Positions 7,885-16,946 of a stretch of DNA of 64,000 bases are shown one piece after another. Source of the DNA: JANQGH01 sp039177555 (lineage in GTDB: Bacteria > Pseudomonadota > Alphaproteobacteria > DSM-16000 > Inquilinaceae). Under the pieces are notes generated by a model. That model was not told the DNA's origin, did no database searches, and saw only the letters and a program-made list of their open reading frames with translations. The stretch is from the NCBI GenBank assembly GCA_039177555.1, contig JBCDFV010000009.1, positions 65,994-129,993 on the forward strand. The letters are read 5' to 3'. The position numbers were made by a program, and so were the translations under genes. Numbering within the stretch: the first letter of the stretch is position 1; every line of letters begins with the position of its first letter.

Positions 7885-8901
7885 ATGCTTATGCGCCGAA
7901 CCCTTGCCAACATCCGACATGGCGGCACCCTGGCCGCACTCGCCCTTGTTGCCAGCACATCGCTGGCGGCGGCCGAGGATTTGACGGTCTACACCTACTC
8001 CTCCTTCGTTTCCGACTGGGGACCGGGACCGGTCGCCGAGGAACTGTTCGAGGCGCAATGCGGCTGCGATATCGCGTTCGTCGCCGTCGATGACGGCGTC
8101 GCCTTGCTGAGCCGCCTGCGCCTGGAGGGCGCCAACAGCCCGGCCGACGTGGTGCTGGGCCTCGACCTGAACCTGGTGGCAGAGGCGGCGGCGGACATGT
8201 TGGTCGTGCCGCACGGCCTAACCCTGCCGCCGCTCGATCTGCCGATCGACTGGGACGACGAGTATTTCGTGCCCTTCGATTGGGGCTATTTCGCTTTCGT
8301 CTACGACACCGAGATGGTCGAAGAACCGCCGGCGAGCCTGCGCGACCTGGTCGAAAACAGCGATGTCGAAATCCTGATCCAGGACCCGCGCACCAGCACC
8401 CCCGGCCTCGGCCTGTTGCTATGGATCCGGCAGGTTTACGGCGAGGCGGCGCCGGCGGCATGGGCCCAGCTGCGCCCGCGCATCGTTGCGGTGACCAGCG
8501 GCTGGAGCGAGGCGTACGGCATGTTCCTGGAGGGCGAGGCGCCGATGGTGCTGAGCTATACAACGTCCCCCTCCTACCACCGCATCGCCGAAGGTGACGA
8601 GCGCTATGCCGCCGATGCGTTCGACGAAGGCCACTACATGCAGGTCGAGGTCGCGGGCATCACCCAGACCAGCGATGCGCCGGAGTTGGCGGCGGAGTTC
8701 CTGGCGTTCCTGCTGTCGCCGGAGTTCCAGGCGGCGATACCGACCACCAACTGGATGTACCCCGCACGGTTCCCCGCCGGTGGACTGCCGGAAGGCTTCA
8801 CACCGCCGCCGGACGGGCCCGCCTTGCTCTACCCGTCGGAGACCGTGCGAGACAATCGCCAGGCCTGGATCGACGAATGGCTGACAGCGATGTCGCGCTA
8901 A
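7885..8901 (+). CDS. thiB: Thiamine ABC transporter substrate-binding protein
   Basis: A 338-residue periplasmic protein binding thiamine and its phosphates. A signal peptide covers residues 1-31 (basic start, hydrophobic LAALALVAS, cleavage region SLAAAEDL). The mature N-terminus LTVYTYSSFVSDWGPGPV, then VDDGVALLSRLRLEG and ADVVLGLDLNLV, closely follows E. coli TbpA/ThiB. The TPP riboswitch directly upstream and thiP/thiQ downstream make the assignment secure. GAGAGG precedes the ATG at 7885; an ATG two codons later is possible. The thiP start overlaps its 3' end by 25 bases. Confidence 0.97.
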   Translation: MLMRRTLANIRHGGTLAALALVASTSLAAAEDLTVYTYSSFVSDWGPGPVAEELFEAQCGCDIAFVAVDDGVALLSRLRLEGANSPADVVLGLDLNLVAEAAADMLVVPHGLTLPPLDLPIDWDDEYFVPFDWGYFAFVYDTEMVEEPPASLRDLVENSDVEILIQDPRTSTPGLGLLLWIRQVYGEAAPAAWAQLRPRIVAVTSGWSEAYGMFLEGEAPMVLSYTTSPSYHRIAEGDERYAADAFDEGHYMQVEVAGITQTSDAPELAAEFLAFLLSPEFQAAIPTTNWMYPARFPAGGLPEGFTPPPDGPALLYPSETVRDNRQAWIDEWLTAMSR

Positions 8902-10517
8902 GCGCGGCAAGGCCAGCCGGACGAAACATCGCGGGGCTGCTGCCCGGCGGTCTGGTCCTTGGTGCACTGGCCGGCCTGATCGCGGTCAGCGCCATCGGCC
9001 TTCTGCTCGCCGCCCCGGGCACAGACGGACGGCGGATCTGGACCGACCCGTACATCTGGTCGATCCTGCGCTTCACGGTCATTCAGGCAACGCTGTCCGC
9101 GCTGATCAGCATCGTTCTGGCGATACCCGTGGCCCGCGCCCTGGCGCGCCGGCCCGCCTTCGCCGGCCGGTCGCTGTTGATCCGGCTGTTGGGCGTGCCG
9201 ATGGTCCTGCCGACCATCGTCGGCGTCCTGGGTATGGTGATCCTGCTCGGCCGCAATGGCTGGCTGAACCAGGGCTGGGGCTGGCTCGGCCTGCCGGGCA
9301 GGTTCGATTTCTACGGCCTGTCCGGCATCCTGATGGCCCACGTCTTTTTCAACATGCCGTTCGCGGCGCGGCTGATGTTGGCGGGATGGGCGACCATCCC
9401 GTCGGAGCAATGGCGCCTGGCCAGCCAGCTTGGCATGAGCGGGCCGCAGATCTTCCGCCTGATCGAATGGCCGATGATCCGCGAGGTCGCGCCCGGCATC
9501 GCCGGGCTGATCTTCCTGTTGTGCTTCACCAGTTTCGCGGTGGTGCTGACCCTCGGCGGCGGCCCGCCGAACGCGACCTTGGAGGTGGCGATCTATCAGG
9601 CCCTGCGTTTCGATTTCGACCTGCAGCGCGGGCTGGCCCTGTCGGTGCTTCAGGTTGCCGTCTGCGCCTGTGTCATGGCCGTCTTGATGCTGTGGGCCCG
9701 GCCGATCGCGCCGGAGGCCACACTGCAGACCGCCGACGCAAGGCCGGACAGCCGGCATCCGTTGGCCCGCGTGATCGATGTCGGCTGGCTGCTGATCGGC
9801 ACTGTCATCGTGCTGGCACCGCTGACGGCACTGGCCAGCCGGTTCGTAACTGGCCCTATCGTCACGGTGATCACCGACAGTGATGTCTGGGCCGCCGCCG
9901 GGCGCAGCCTGGGGGTCGGGCTTGCCGCCGGCACCCTGTCGCTGGTCTCGGGCTGGGGCCTGTTGTCCACGGCTCGCTGGCTCGACGTACGTCGGCAACG
10001 GCGAAAGCTGGCCGGGTTGTTGGAGACCACCGCCTCGCTCAGCCTCGTCGTGCCGCCGATGGTGCTAGGTGCCGGCATGTTTCTGGTCCTGCGCACGGTG
10101 GCTGATCCGTTTTCCCTGGGCCTCGTGATCGTCGTCATCGTCAATGCCGTGATGGGCCTGCCGTTCGTGGTGCGCATTCTCAATCCGCCGATGACCCAGG
10201 CCGCGCGGCGCTACGACCGGCTGATCCAGGGCCTGGGCATGCGCCCGTTGGACCGGTTCCGGCTGGTGGACTGGCCGCTGCTGCGCCGTCCGATCGCGTT
10301 GGCGCTGGGGCTGACGGTGGCCTTGTCGTTCGGGGATTTCGGCGTCATCGCCCTGTTCGGCACCGCCGAAACCGAGACATTGCCCATGCTTCTGTATCAG
10401 CGGCTTTCGGCCTATCGCATGGACGAGGCCGCCGTGGTCGCCGGGCTGTTGATTCTCTTGTGCCTGTTCGTGTTCACCGTGATCGATAAGGGCGTCGGCG
10501 GCCGTGCCACGCGATAA
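8877..10517 (+). CDS. thiP: Thiamine ABC transporter permease
   Basis: A 546-residue inner-membrane protein with two fused permease halves, as usual for ThiP. The first EAA-like loop is AGWATIPSEQWRLASQLGMS with WPM following, and the second is YDRLIQGLGMRPLDRFRL with WPLL. About twelve membrane spans are expected. It overlaps thiB by 25 bases and thiQ by 14 bases, so the three genes are one translationally coupled transcript under the TPP riboswitch. It moves thiamine handed over by ThiB across the membrane with energy from ThiQ. Confidence 0.96.
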   Translation: MADSDVALSAARPAGRNIAGLLPGGLVLGALAGLIAVSAIGLLLAAPGTDGRRIWTDPYIWSILRFTVIQATLSALISIVLAIPVARALARRPAFAGRSLLIRLLGVPMVLPTIVGVLGMVILLGRNGWLNQGWGWLGLPGRFDFYGLSGILMAHVFFNMPFAARLMLAGWATIPSEQWRLASQLGMSGPQIFRLIEWPMIREVAPGIAGLIFLLCFTSFAVVLTLGGGPPNATLEVAIYQALRFDFDLQRGLALSVLQVAVCACVMAVLMLWARPIAPEATLQTADARPDSRHPLARVIDVGWLLIGTVIVLAPLTALASRFVTGPIVTVITDSDVWAAAGRSLGVGLAAGTLSLVSGWGLLSTARWLDVRRQRRKLAGLLETTASLSLVVPPMVLGAGMFLVLRTVADPFSLGLVIVVIVNAVMGLPFVVRILNPPMTQAARRYDRLIQGLGMRPLDRFRLVDWPLLRRPIALALGLTVALSFGDFGVIALFGTAETETLPMLLYQRLSAYRMDEAAVVAGLLILLCLFVFTVIDKGVGGRATR

Positions 10518-11226
10518 CGCCGCGACCGCGATTGCCTTGGACCGCGTCTCGTTCCGCTACGCGGCGATGGAAATGCGGTTCGATGTCACGATCGCCGCCG
10601 GTGCGTTCGTCATCGTGCTTGGCCCCAGCGGCGCCGGCAAGTCGACCCTGTTGAACCTGATCGCCGGTTTCGACCGCCCGACCACTGGCAGACTGATGCT
10701 GATGGGCGAGGATGTCGGCGACAAGGCGCCGGCCGACCGGCCGGTGACGACGCTGTTTCAGGAAGGCAACCTATTTCCCCACCTTACCGTGGCCCAGAAT
10801 GTGGCCCTGGGCCTGCATCCCGGCCTCAGGCTGACCCCGGAACAGTGGCGTCACGTGACGACGGCCCTTGACCGCATGGGGCTGGCCGATCTGGCTGGCC
10901 GGTGGCCCCGCCATCTGTCGGGCGGAGAGCGTCAGCGTGTCGCCTTGGCGCGCAGCCTGGTGCGCAACCGGCCGATCCTGCTGCTGGACGAGCCGTTTGC
11001 CGCGCTCGATCCCGGCCGTCGGCGCGAGATGACGGATCTCGTGCGCACGCTGGCCAAAGACCGGGGCCTGACCGTCGTCATGGTCAGCCACCAGTTGGAG
11101 GAGGTGCGCGACCTGCCGGTCCGTGCGCTGTTCATCCATGACGGCCGCATCATCGCAGACGGTCCGATGGCCGGCCTCTTGGCGGCACCCGCGTCCGACG
11201 AGGTGCGAGCCTATCTCGGGCGATGA
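10504..11226 (+). CDS. thiQ: Thiamine ABC transporter ATP-binding protein
   Basis: A 240-residue ABC ATPase that energises ThiP. Walker A GPSGAGKST lies near residue 40, the Q-loop region TLFQEGNLFPHLTV near 82, the signature LSGGERQRVALARSL near 139, Walker B ILLLDEP near 158 and the H-loop MVSHQLEE near 192. It starts with GTG inside the 3' end of thiP. Length and the absence of a TOBE extension fit ThiQ. It is the last gene of the operon; a 107-base gap with a 12-bp palindrome follows. Confidence 0.95.
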   Translation: MPRDNAATAIALDRVSFRYAAMEMRFDVTIAAGAFVIVLGPSGAGKSTLLNLIAGFDRPTTGRLMLMGEDVGDKAPADRPVTTLFQEGNLFPHLTVAQNVALGLHPGLRLTPEQWRHVTTALDRMGLADLAGRWPRHLSGGERQRVALARSLVRNRPILLLDEPFAALDPGRRREMTDLVRTLAKDRGLTVVMVSHQLEEVRDLPVRALFIHDGRIIADGPMAGLLAAPASDEVRAYLGR

Positions 11227-11239
11227 CCGACCCGTCAGG

Positions 11240-11251
11240 GCGCATATGCGC
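11240..11251. repeat. 12-bp perfect palindrome between thiQ and the stress-protein gene
   Basis: GCGCATATGCGC reads the same on both strands. It lies 13 bases after thiQ and 82 bases before the next ATG. It could be an operator or the core of a small hairpin; no partner regulator is evident. Confidence 0.35.
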
Positions 11252-11333
11252 TCGGTGACGTTGCACGGCGGCCCCGCGCAGGGCTAGTCTGGTCCTAGGC
11301 CCGCGCCCCCCTTATACCAAGGACACTCCGTCG

Positions 11334-12158
11334 ATGGCGATCAAGACCATTCTGCTTCACCTGGCGCCGGACGAAAGCCGCCAAATTCGCTTCGACGCGG
11401 CGATCGACATGGCCCAGCGGTTCGAGGCCCACCTGCACGTCGTCTACATGACCCAGCCCGCCCACATGCCGGCGGCCGTCACCGGCCGGGGCGCGTCCTA
11501 CGCCTACATCTCCGAGGCGACGGCGATCGCGCGGGAGAAGGCCGACGAGGTCTCCGCCTGGGTCGGCAAACACTGCGACGCGGCCAATGTCTCCTGGGAC
11601 ATGGATGTCATCGAGGGCGACCATAACAAGATCCTGGCCGACCTTGGCCATTACGCCGATATGATCGTGGTTTCCAAGGGCCACGGCCAGGCGCCCGACA
11701 ACCATGTCGGCATGCAACGGCCGGATGACCTGCTGCTGATGGCCACAGCCCCCCTGTTGATCCTGCCGAACCTGCCGAAGATTCCGCCCATCGGCCGGCG
11801 GGTGATGATCGCCTGGAAGGACACGCGGGAAGCGGCGCGGGTCGTGCGCGACAGCATGGCGATCCTGCAACGGGCCGATCAGGTCTTCGTCATGACCGGC
11901 GACCAGCCCCACAAGCGCTTCCAGTCGGCCGGCAGCCTGATCACCTATCTCAGGCGCCACGGCGTCCACCCCCAGCAGGTCAGCGACGTCGCCGAACACC
12001 GGGTCGGCGAGGTGATCCTCAGCTATGCCGAGGACGAGGCGATCGACCTCTTGATCATGGGCGCCTATGGCAGGCCACGCTGGCGCGAGGTGATCTGGGG
12101 CGGCGTCACGCACCATGTGCTGAGCCACGCGCAACGTCCACTGTTGATGTCGCACTAG
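11334..12158 (+). CDS. Universal stress protein with two UspA domains
   Basis: A 274-residue cytoplasmic protein of two tandem Usp domains (about 1-140 and 155-274). Each begins with a beta strand of the family (IKTILLHLAPDESR; RRVMIAWKDTREAARV). The second domain ends with the nucleotide-binding pattern MGAYGRPRWREVIWGGVT, so ATP binding is plausible there; in the first domain the matching loop (SKGHGQAPDNHVGMQRPDD) is degenerate. Such tandem proteins respond to stress or energy limitation. AAGGACAC precedes the ATG. The gene is probably monocistronic, with the converging TSUP gene 109 bases beyond its stop. Confidence 0.93.
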   Translation: MAIKTILLHLAPDESRQIRFDAAIDMAQRFEAHLHVVYMTQPAHMPAAVTGRGASYAYISEATAIAREKADEVSAWVGKHCDAANVSWDMDVIEGDHNKILADLGHYADMIVVSKGHGQAPDNHVGMQRPDDLLLMATAPLLILPNLPKIPPIGRRVMIAWKDTREAARVVRDSMAILQRADQVFVMTGDQPHKRFQSAGSLITYLRRHGVHPQQVSDVAEHRVGEVILSYAEDEAIDLLIMGAYGRPRWREVIWGGVTHHVLSHAQRPLLMSH

Positions 12159-12267
12159 CTTTGGTAGGCATCGATCTGCTGACAGCGGCATGGCGGCGCC
12201 TGCGGTCGAGCTGGCATTCGCAGGTGATGTTTCGATGTGCGCTGTGCTGGGCGACAATGCTACACTG

Positions 12268-13020
12268 TCATGTAGTCCATAGAGATGCCCCACCGATGAG
12301 CAGAAGATTGGTACCGGCCAAGGCCAGTAGGCCATAGGCAAGGGTAACGAAGACCCTCTGCGGGATGCGCGTGTGCAAGGCAAAGCCGAGCCACACACCT
12401 ATCAACAGCCAGGGGGACAAGAGCGCGGACGCCAGAACACTATCGATCGTAAACAGGCCTAGCGCGGCATAGCCGGCCCCTTTGGCCAAGTTCAGCAAGA
12501 AGAAGAAGAACGCGTTGGTTCCGACGAAGGCCGACTTGTCGAGATTGGCCCTTAGCAGCGTCCCCTTGATCGGCGGGCCCCCGGCATGGGCGACAAAGCC
12601 TGCAAAGCCGGACATTGTACTGGCGATCAAGAGCGTGAGCCTTGAGGTGCGTGACTTCCGGTTCCGGCCGTTCCCCAGCGCGAAGCGGGCCACAAAGCCA
12701 AGCGCCATAAGGCCAATGGCGATGCGCAGCAGATCAGGATCGATCCTGGAAAACCCGATCATGCCAAGGCCAATTCCCAGGGCCGCCCCGGGCAGCAGCA
12801 CGACAACTACGCGGGCTTGCCAGTCGTTCCGGTATCGCCAGACCGCCAGGATATCGATGCCGATAAGGATCGGCAGCAGAAGCACGGCCGCGGCCTGCGG
12901 TGGCATCGTCAGCGCCACGAGCGGCACGCCGAGAATTCCCAGCCCGCCAGCGAAACCGCTTTTTGAGATGCCGGTCAGAACAACCGCGAGTGCGGCGATG
13001 AGGTAGGATTCGAGCGTCAT
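12268..13020 (-). CDS. TSUP (TauE/SafE) family permease
   Basis: A 250-residue membrane protein of the sulfite exporter TauE/SafE family, with about eight spans in two repeats. Family marks are GISKSGFAGGLGILGVPL near residue 20 and the second-half repeat SGFAGFVAHAGGPPIKGTLL near 140. Members export or import organosulfur anions such as sulfite or sulfoacetate, or other small anions; the substrate is not visible here. The open frame extends to 13029 with a TTG, but the ATG at 13020 is preferred. It is divergent from a LysR regulator across a 74-base gap holding a perfect inverted repeat, which suggests direct control by that regulator. Confidence 0.9.
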   Translation of the reverse strand: MTLESYLIAALAVVLTGISKSGFAGGLGILGVPLVALTMPPQAAAVLLLPILIGIDILAVWRYRNDWQARVVVVLLPGAALGIGLGMIGFSRIDPDLLRIAIGLMALGFVARFALGNGRNRKSRTSRLTLLIASTMSGFAGFVAHAGGPPIKGTLLRANLDKSAFVGTNAFFFFLLNLAKGAGYAALGLFTIDSVLASALLSPWLLIGVWLGFALHTRIPQRVFVTLAYGLLALAGTNLLLIGGASLWTT

Positions 13021-13040
13021 GTGCACCAAATAGCGGCGGC

Positions 13041-13066
13041 GATAAAATCATTGAAACGATTTTATC
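13041..13066. promoter_or_regulatory. Perfect inverted repeat, probable LysR operator
   Basis: GATAAAATC (13041-13049) and GATTTTATC (13058-13066) form a perfect 9-bp dyad with an 8-base spacer, in an AT-rich patch between the divergent TSUP and LysR genes. Location and symmetry fit an autoregulated LysR-type binding site. Confidence 0.65.
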
Positions 13067-13094
13067 GGATCTTAAAAATCTGCTAATATGATTT

Positions 13095-13985
13095 ATGGCC
13101 TTAGACCTCAGATTCGTCGAAAGCTTTGTCGCGGTGGCGGAGGCTCGCAGCTTTTCCATCGCGGCCGAGCGCCTGAACACCGTTCAATCCGCCATCAGCA
13201 CACACATCAAGCAACTGGAACGACAGGTAGATCGGCCCCTGGTCACACGCGGACGCGGCAAGCCGGTGGCGCTGACACAGGCGGGTGCTGCGTTTCTCGT
13301 GCAGGCGCGCCGTTTGCTTGCATTGGCCGATGACATCGCCCGCAGCCCCGGCAGCGCGGCTGATCCAGCACCATTGCGCTTGGGCACAAGCGTGACGTTC
13401 GCACTTTCGATCGTTCCGAAAGCTCTGTCGGCCTTGGCGTGGACGACGGGCGGGACGCGGGCCACGGTTCGAACAGCCCGCAGCCACGAATTGATGGACC
13501 TATTGGACGACGGCCAAATTGACATCGCACTGGTCTTCGATCAGGGCGCGCACCCGAGGCGTCAATGGACAATCGAAACCGAGTTGTCCTGGGCGGCCGG
13601 CGAAGCGTTCTCGAGAACCGCCAAGGGCATCGTGCCCTTGGCGTTTTTGGAAGATGCACGAGATCTTCGAAGGCACGCCTTTGCCGCGATCGACAGGAGC
13701 GGCGGTTTCAACACGTCGCTGACAACCCACCCCGACCCCATCGGAATGCGCGCCGTCGTGACCGCAGGGCTTGCGGCCACGGTCCTGCCCAGCGTCGCCA
13801 TCGTCGCGCCGCTGGTCGACGTTGGACAGCGCCTCGGCCTACCGCAACCCGGTACTCTGCCGGTGTCCGTATACGCCTCGAAAGGTGCCTCCAATGACCG
13901 GATTGCCGACCTGTCCCGCTGTCTTCGGGGCGCGCTGACCGGTCATCACGAAACGAGGTCAGTTCCCAAGCCACCCGATCCTTGA
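13095..13985 (+). CDS. LysR family transcriptional regulator
   Basis: A 296-residue regulator with an N-terminal winged helix-turn-helix (about residues 5-62: FVESFVAVAEARSFSIAAER then AISTHIKQLE) and a C-terminal effector-binding domain from about residue 85. The helix-turn-helix matches the LTTR pattern well, with VTRGRGKPVALTQAG closing the wing. It is transcribed away from the TSUP permease gene, and the shared gap contains a 9-bp inverted repeat, so it most likely controls that permease and itself. The effector is unknown. The ATG at 13095 has only a weak ribosome-binding site, but no better start is seen. Confidence 0.93.
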   Translation: MALDLRFVESFVAVAEARSFSIAAERLNTVQSAISTHIKQLERQVDRPLVTRGRGKPVALTQAGAAFLVQARRLLALADDIARSPGSAADPAPLRLGTSVTFALSIVPKALSALAWTTGGTRATVRTARSHELMDLLDDGQIDIALVFDQGAHPRRQWTIETELSWAAGEAFSRTAKGIVPLAFLEDARDLRRHAFAAIDRSGGFNTSLTTHPDPIGMRAVVTAGLAATVLPSVAIVAPLVDVGQRLGLPQPGTLPVSVYASKGASNDRIADLSRCLRGALTGHHETRSVPKPPDP

Positions 13986-14010
13986 CGCAGGAAATCGGCG
14001 ACCCGGCCTT

Positions 14011-14027
14011 ACGTCAGCAACTGACGT
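14011..14027. terminator. Hairpin between converging genes
   Basis: ACGTCAG (14011-14017) and CTGACGT (14021-14027) pair perfectly around a 3-base loop, between the stops of the LysR gene and the leftward antiporter gene. It could serve both strands. There is no long T-run. Confidence 0.4.
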
Positions 14028-14053
14028 CTTCCGCTCGCTAGGCGCCTGAAATC

Positions 14054-15598
14054 CTAAAGAAACACAAACGTCACCACGACAAACAGCGGGATCAGGATCG
14101 CACCCGACCAGGCCATATAGCCGAGGAAGCTGGGCATGGGCACGCCGCGTTCTTGGGCGATGGAGCGGACCATGAAGTTGGGTGCGTTGCCGATATAGGT
14201 GTTGGCGCCCATGAAAACGGCGCCGGCCGAGATCGCGACCAGGGTGCTGCTGAGCTCGGTCATCAAGGTTTCCGCGTTACCGCCGGCGGTGTTGAAGAAC
14301 ACCAGATAAGTGGGCGCGTTATCGAGGAAGCTGGACAGTATGCCGGTCAGCCAGAAATACATGATGTCGTTGGGCTGGCCATTGTCGCTCACCGCCGAGA
14401 CCACGGTCGCCAAGGCGCCGTCGGTGCCCGCCCGCAAGATGGCGATGGCGGGGATAATCGTCACGAAGATGCCGGCGAACAGCTTGGCCACCTCCAGGAT
14501 CGGAAACCAGGTGAAGCCGTTGCGCTTGCGGCTCTCGTTGTTGGTCAGGTGCAGCGACAGAAAGGCGAGCCCGATCAGGACCAGATCGCGCACCAGGTTC
14601 TGCAGTTCGACATGGACGCCATAGACCAGGAACTCGATGTGCGGTCGCCAGATGCCGCTCATCAGAACGGCTGCGACGACACCGCCGATCAGCAGGATGT
14701 TGATCTTGCCTTCCAGGCCCAGTCGCTCGGCCGGCTCCGCTTCGCCCTTGTCAGATGCCGGCAGTCCGCCTTCGCGGGCGAACAGCGTGACGTCGAGAAT
14801 GTAGTAGGCGATCAACAGAATCACCGAGACCATCAGCATGGGAAAAAACAGATGCGTGGTCGGCCAGAAGAACGAGACGCCTTTCAGAAAGCCGAGAAAA
14901 AGCGGCGGATCGCCCAGCGGCGAAAGCGAACCACCGATATTGGCGACGAGAAAGATGAAGAAGACGACCGTGTGAACCTTGTGCCGCCGGTTTTCGTTCG
15001 CGTTTAAGAGCGGCCGGATCAGAAGCATCGCCGCGCCGGTCGTGCCCATCAGGCTGGCGATAGCGGTGCCGATCGCCAGGATGGCGACGTTGACGATTGG
15101 CGTACCCTTCAGGGTTCCCGTGACGCGGACGCCGCCCGCAACCGTGAACAGGGCACCCAGCAAGATTATGAACGGGATGTATTCGAGAAGCGCGACGTGA
15201 AGCAGCTCATAAACCGCGTGCTGCCAGCCGAACAGAAGCGCGAAGGGGACCAGAAAGCACAGGGCCCAGACGGCCGCCACCTTGCCGAAATGGCGATGCC
15301 AGAACTGGGGCAGTACCAGAGGCATGATCGCAATCGACAGCAAAATGCCGACGAAGGGCACGACCCAGATCAGCCCAAGTTGAGCGCCGTCCAGATGCAG
15401 TTCGTCGGCGGCGTGAGCCTCGTCGTCTTCGCCGTGCTCTTCCTCACCCTCTGTGTGCGCCTCTTCAACGTCCGGAGCGGTTTCTGCACCGTGCTCTTGC
15501 GCGAACGCCTCCGATGTCCCCACGTCCGGCGGACCCGAGGCGTCGAATCCCAGCCCGAAAAACGCCAGAATACAGACAATCAGCAACAGCCGGGTCAA
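14054..15598 (-). CDS. Sodium:proton antiporter, NhaD-like (ion transporter superfamily)
   Basis: A 514-residue inner-membrane transporter. A hydrophobic leader is followed by an acidic and His-rich stretch (about residues 35-70, many E, D and H), then ten to twelve spans. NhaD-like features include VANIGGSLSPLGDPPLFLGF near residue 218, a duplicated membrane-loop layout, and FLDNAPTYLVFFNTAGG in the second half. It probably exchanges Na+ for H+; a different anion substrate within the superfamily is possible. The start is a TTG preceded by AGGAGG with 8-base spacing, which decides it. The acidic/His segment might bind metal or sense pH. Confidence 0.88.
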   Translation of the reverse strand: MTRLLLIVCILAFFGLGFDASGPPDVGTSEAFAQEHGAETAPDVEEAHTEGEEEHGEDDEAHAADELHLDGAQLGLIWVVPFVGILLSIAIMPLVLPQFWHRHFGKVAAVWALCFLVPFALLFGWQHAVYELLHVALLEYIPFIILLGALFTVAGGVRVTGTLKGTPIVNVAILAIGTAIASLMGTTGAAMLLIRPLLNANENRRHKVHTVVFFIFLVANIGGSLSPLGDPPLFLGFLKGVSFFWPTTHLFFPMLMVSVILLIAYYILDVTLFAREGGLPASDKGEAEPAERLGLEGKINILLIGGVVAAVLMSGIWRPHIEFLVYGVHVELQNLVRDLVLIGLAFLSLHLTNNESRKRNGFTWFPILEVAKLFAGIFVTIIPAIAILRAGTDGALATVVSAVSDNGQPNDIMYFWLTGILSSFLDNAPTYLVFFNTAGGNAETLMTELSSTLVAISAGAVFMGANTYIGNAPNFMVRSIAQERGVPMPSFLGYMAWSGAILIPLFVVVTFVFL

Positions 15599-15820
15599 GA
15601 GATGCGCCTCCTATGGATGGGAAACGGGGGAATGAGGCAGGCGGCGAAGTATGGACACGCGGCCTTGCCTTTCCAAGCGCATATCGCCACTTGACCCCCT
15701 ACGTTTGGCTTGGCTTGCATCGAGACGGGACAGTTCGATGGCGGGTTGAGTCTGGCCAGCCTTGGCGAAATCCGTCAAGGTCGGGGTAGAAACAAAACAC
15801 GGAACGATGGGGAGACTTTG

Positions 15821-16852
15821 ATGAAATCGACGGTTAAGACCCTTCTCGCAGCCGGCGCCTTCGCCGCGTTGGCGACCCAGTCGCTGGCGCCGGCACAAGC
15901 GCAGGACGAATCCTACCTGCTGGCCACTGCCGGCACGGGCGGTACATACTACCCGGTCGGCGTCGCGATCGCCACGCTGGTTTCGGTGCGCGTCCAGCCG
16001 ACATTCGGCACCGCAATGTCGGCCATCACCTCGGCCGGTTCGGGCGAGAACATCCGTCTGTTGCGCGAGGACGAAGCCCAGTTTGCCATTCTGCAAGGCT
16101 TGTTCGGCGCCTATGCGGCGACCGGCGAAGGCCCTCTGGCCGACGATGGGCCGCAGGACAATCTGCGCTCTGTCAGTATGCTGTGGCAAAACGTCGAGCA
16201 CTTTGCGATCCGATCGGACTATGTCGACAGCGGCACGATCGATGATCTGATTGCTATGCAGGACCATGGATTTGCCATCGGCGCCCGTAACTCGGGCACC
16301 GAGGGGTCTAACCGGCAAATCCTGTCCGGGCTTGGCGTCGAAGATCCGGACACCCATTTCGCCGTCGCGTATCTCGGCTACTCGCCGTCCGTGGACGCCT
16401 TCCAGAACGGGACCATTGATGCGGTCAATCCGGCCGCCGGCCCGCCCGTTGGCGCCTACACCAGGCTCGCCGCGGCCGTCGGCGACGATGTCACCTTGCT
16501 GAACTTCACCGACGATCAGGTAACGGCGGCCAATGGTCCCTACACGGGCCTTTGGACCTCATACACGATCCCGTCGGGGACATATCCGAACCAGGATGAC
16601 GACGTGACCACGATCGCCCAGCCGAACTTCCTGGCAGTCGACGCGGACGTGCCGGAAGAAGCGGTCTATCAGATCACCAAGGCGATGTACGAGAACCTGC
16701 CGTTCCTGCAGAACATCCACCCGGCGACCAATGCCATGTCGCTTGACGCGGCAATCGTCGGCCTGCCGTTGCCCCTGCACCCCGGCGCCATCCGCTATTA
16801 CGAGGAAGCGGGGCTGGAAATCCCCGACAATCTTAGGCCACCGGCCGAGTAG
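15821..16852 (+). CDS. TRAP transporter substrate-binding protein, TAXI family
   Basis: A 343-residue periplasmic binding protein of the TRAP-associated extracytoplasmic immunogenic (TAXI) family. The signal peptide ends near AQAQDE at about residue 27. The signature LATAGTGGTYYPVGVAIATL follows at once, then SAGSGENIRLL. The open frame extends upstream to 15710 but GGGGAGA before the ATG at 15821 and the signal peptide fix the start. The fused permease lies 94 bases downstream, behind a strong hairpin. The ligand is unknown; family members are linked to dicarboxylates, glutamate and other small acids. Confidence 0.93.
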   Translation: MKSTVKTLLAAGAFAALATQSLAPAQAQDESYLLATAGTGGTYYPVGVAIATLVSVRVQPTFGTAMSAITSAGSGENIRLLREDEAQFAILQGLFGAYAATGEGPLADDGPQDNLRSVSMLWQNVEHFAIRSDYVDSGTIDDLIAMQDHGFAIGARNSGTEGSNRQILSGLGVEDPDTHFAVAYLGYSPSVDAFQNGTIDAVNPAAGPPVGAYTRLAAAVGDDVTLLNFTDDQVTAANGPYTGLWTSYTIPSGTYPNQDDDVTTIAQPNFLAVDADVPEEAVYQITKAMYENLPFLQNIHPATNAMSLDAAIVGLPLPLHPGAIRYYEEAGLEIPDNLRPPAE

Positions 16853-16872
16853 CGGTCCAGAACCGACTGCTA

Positions 16873-16905
16873 GGGCGATCGGGCCGCCGCATGGCCCGGT
16901 CGCCC
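16873..16905 (+). terminator. Strong hairpin after the TAXI gene
   Basis: Thirteen-base arms (16873-16885 and 16893-16905) pair at every position with one G-U pair, around a 7-base loop, 20 bases behind the stop. With no T-run and the permease gene next, it may protect the upstream mRNA or partly terminate, giving more binding protein than permease. Confidence 0.65.
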
Positions 16906-16946
16906 CTGGCGTCGACCGACGTGTTTCTCAAGCGAGCGCGCCGATA

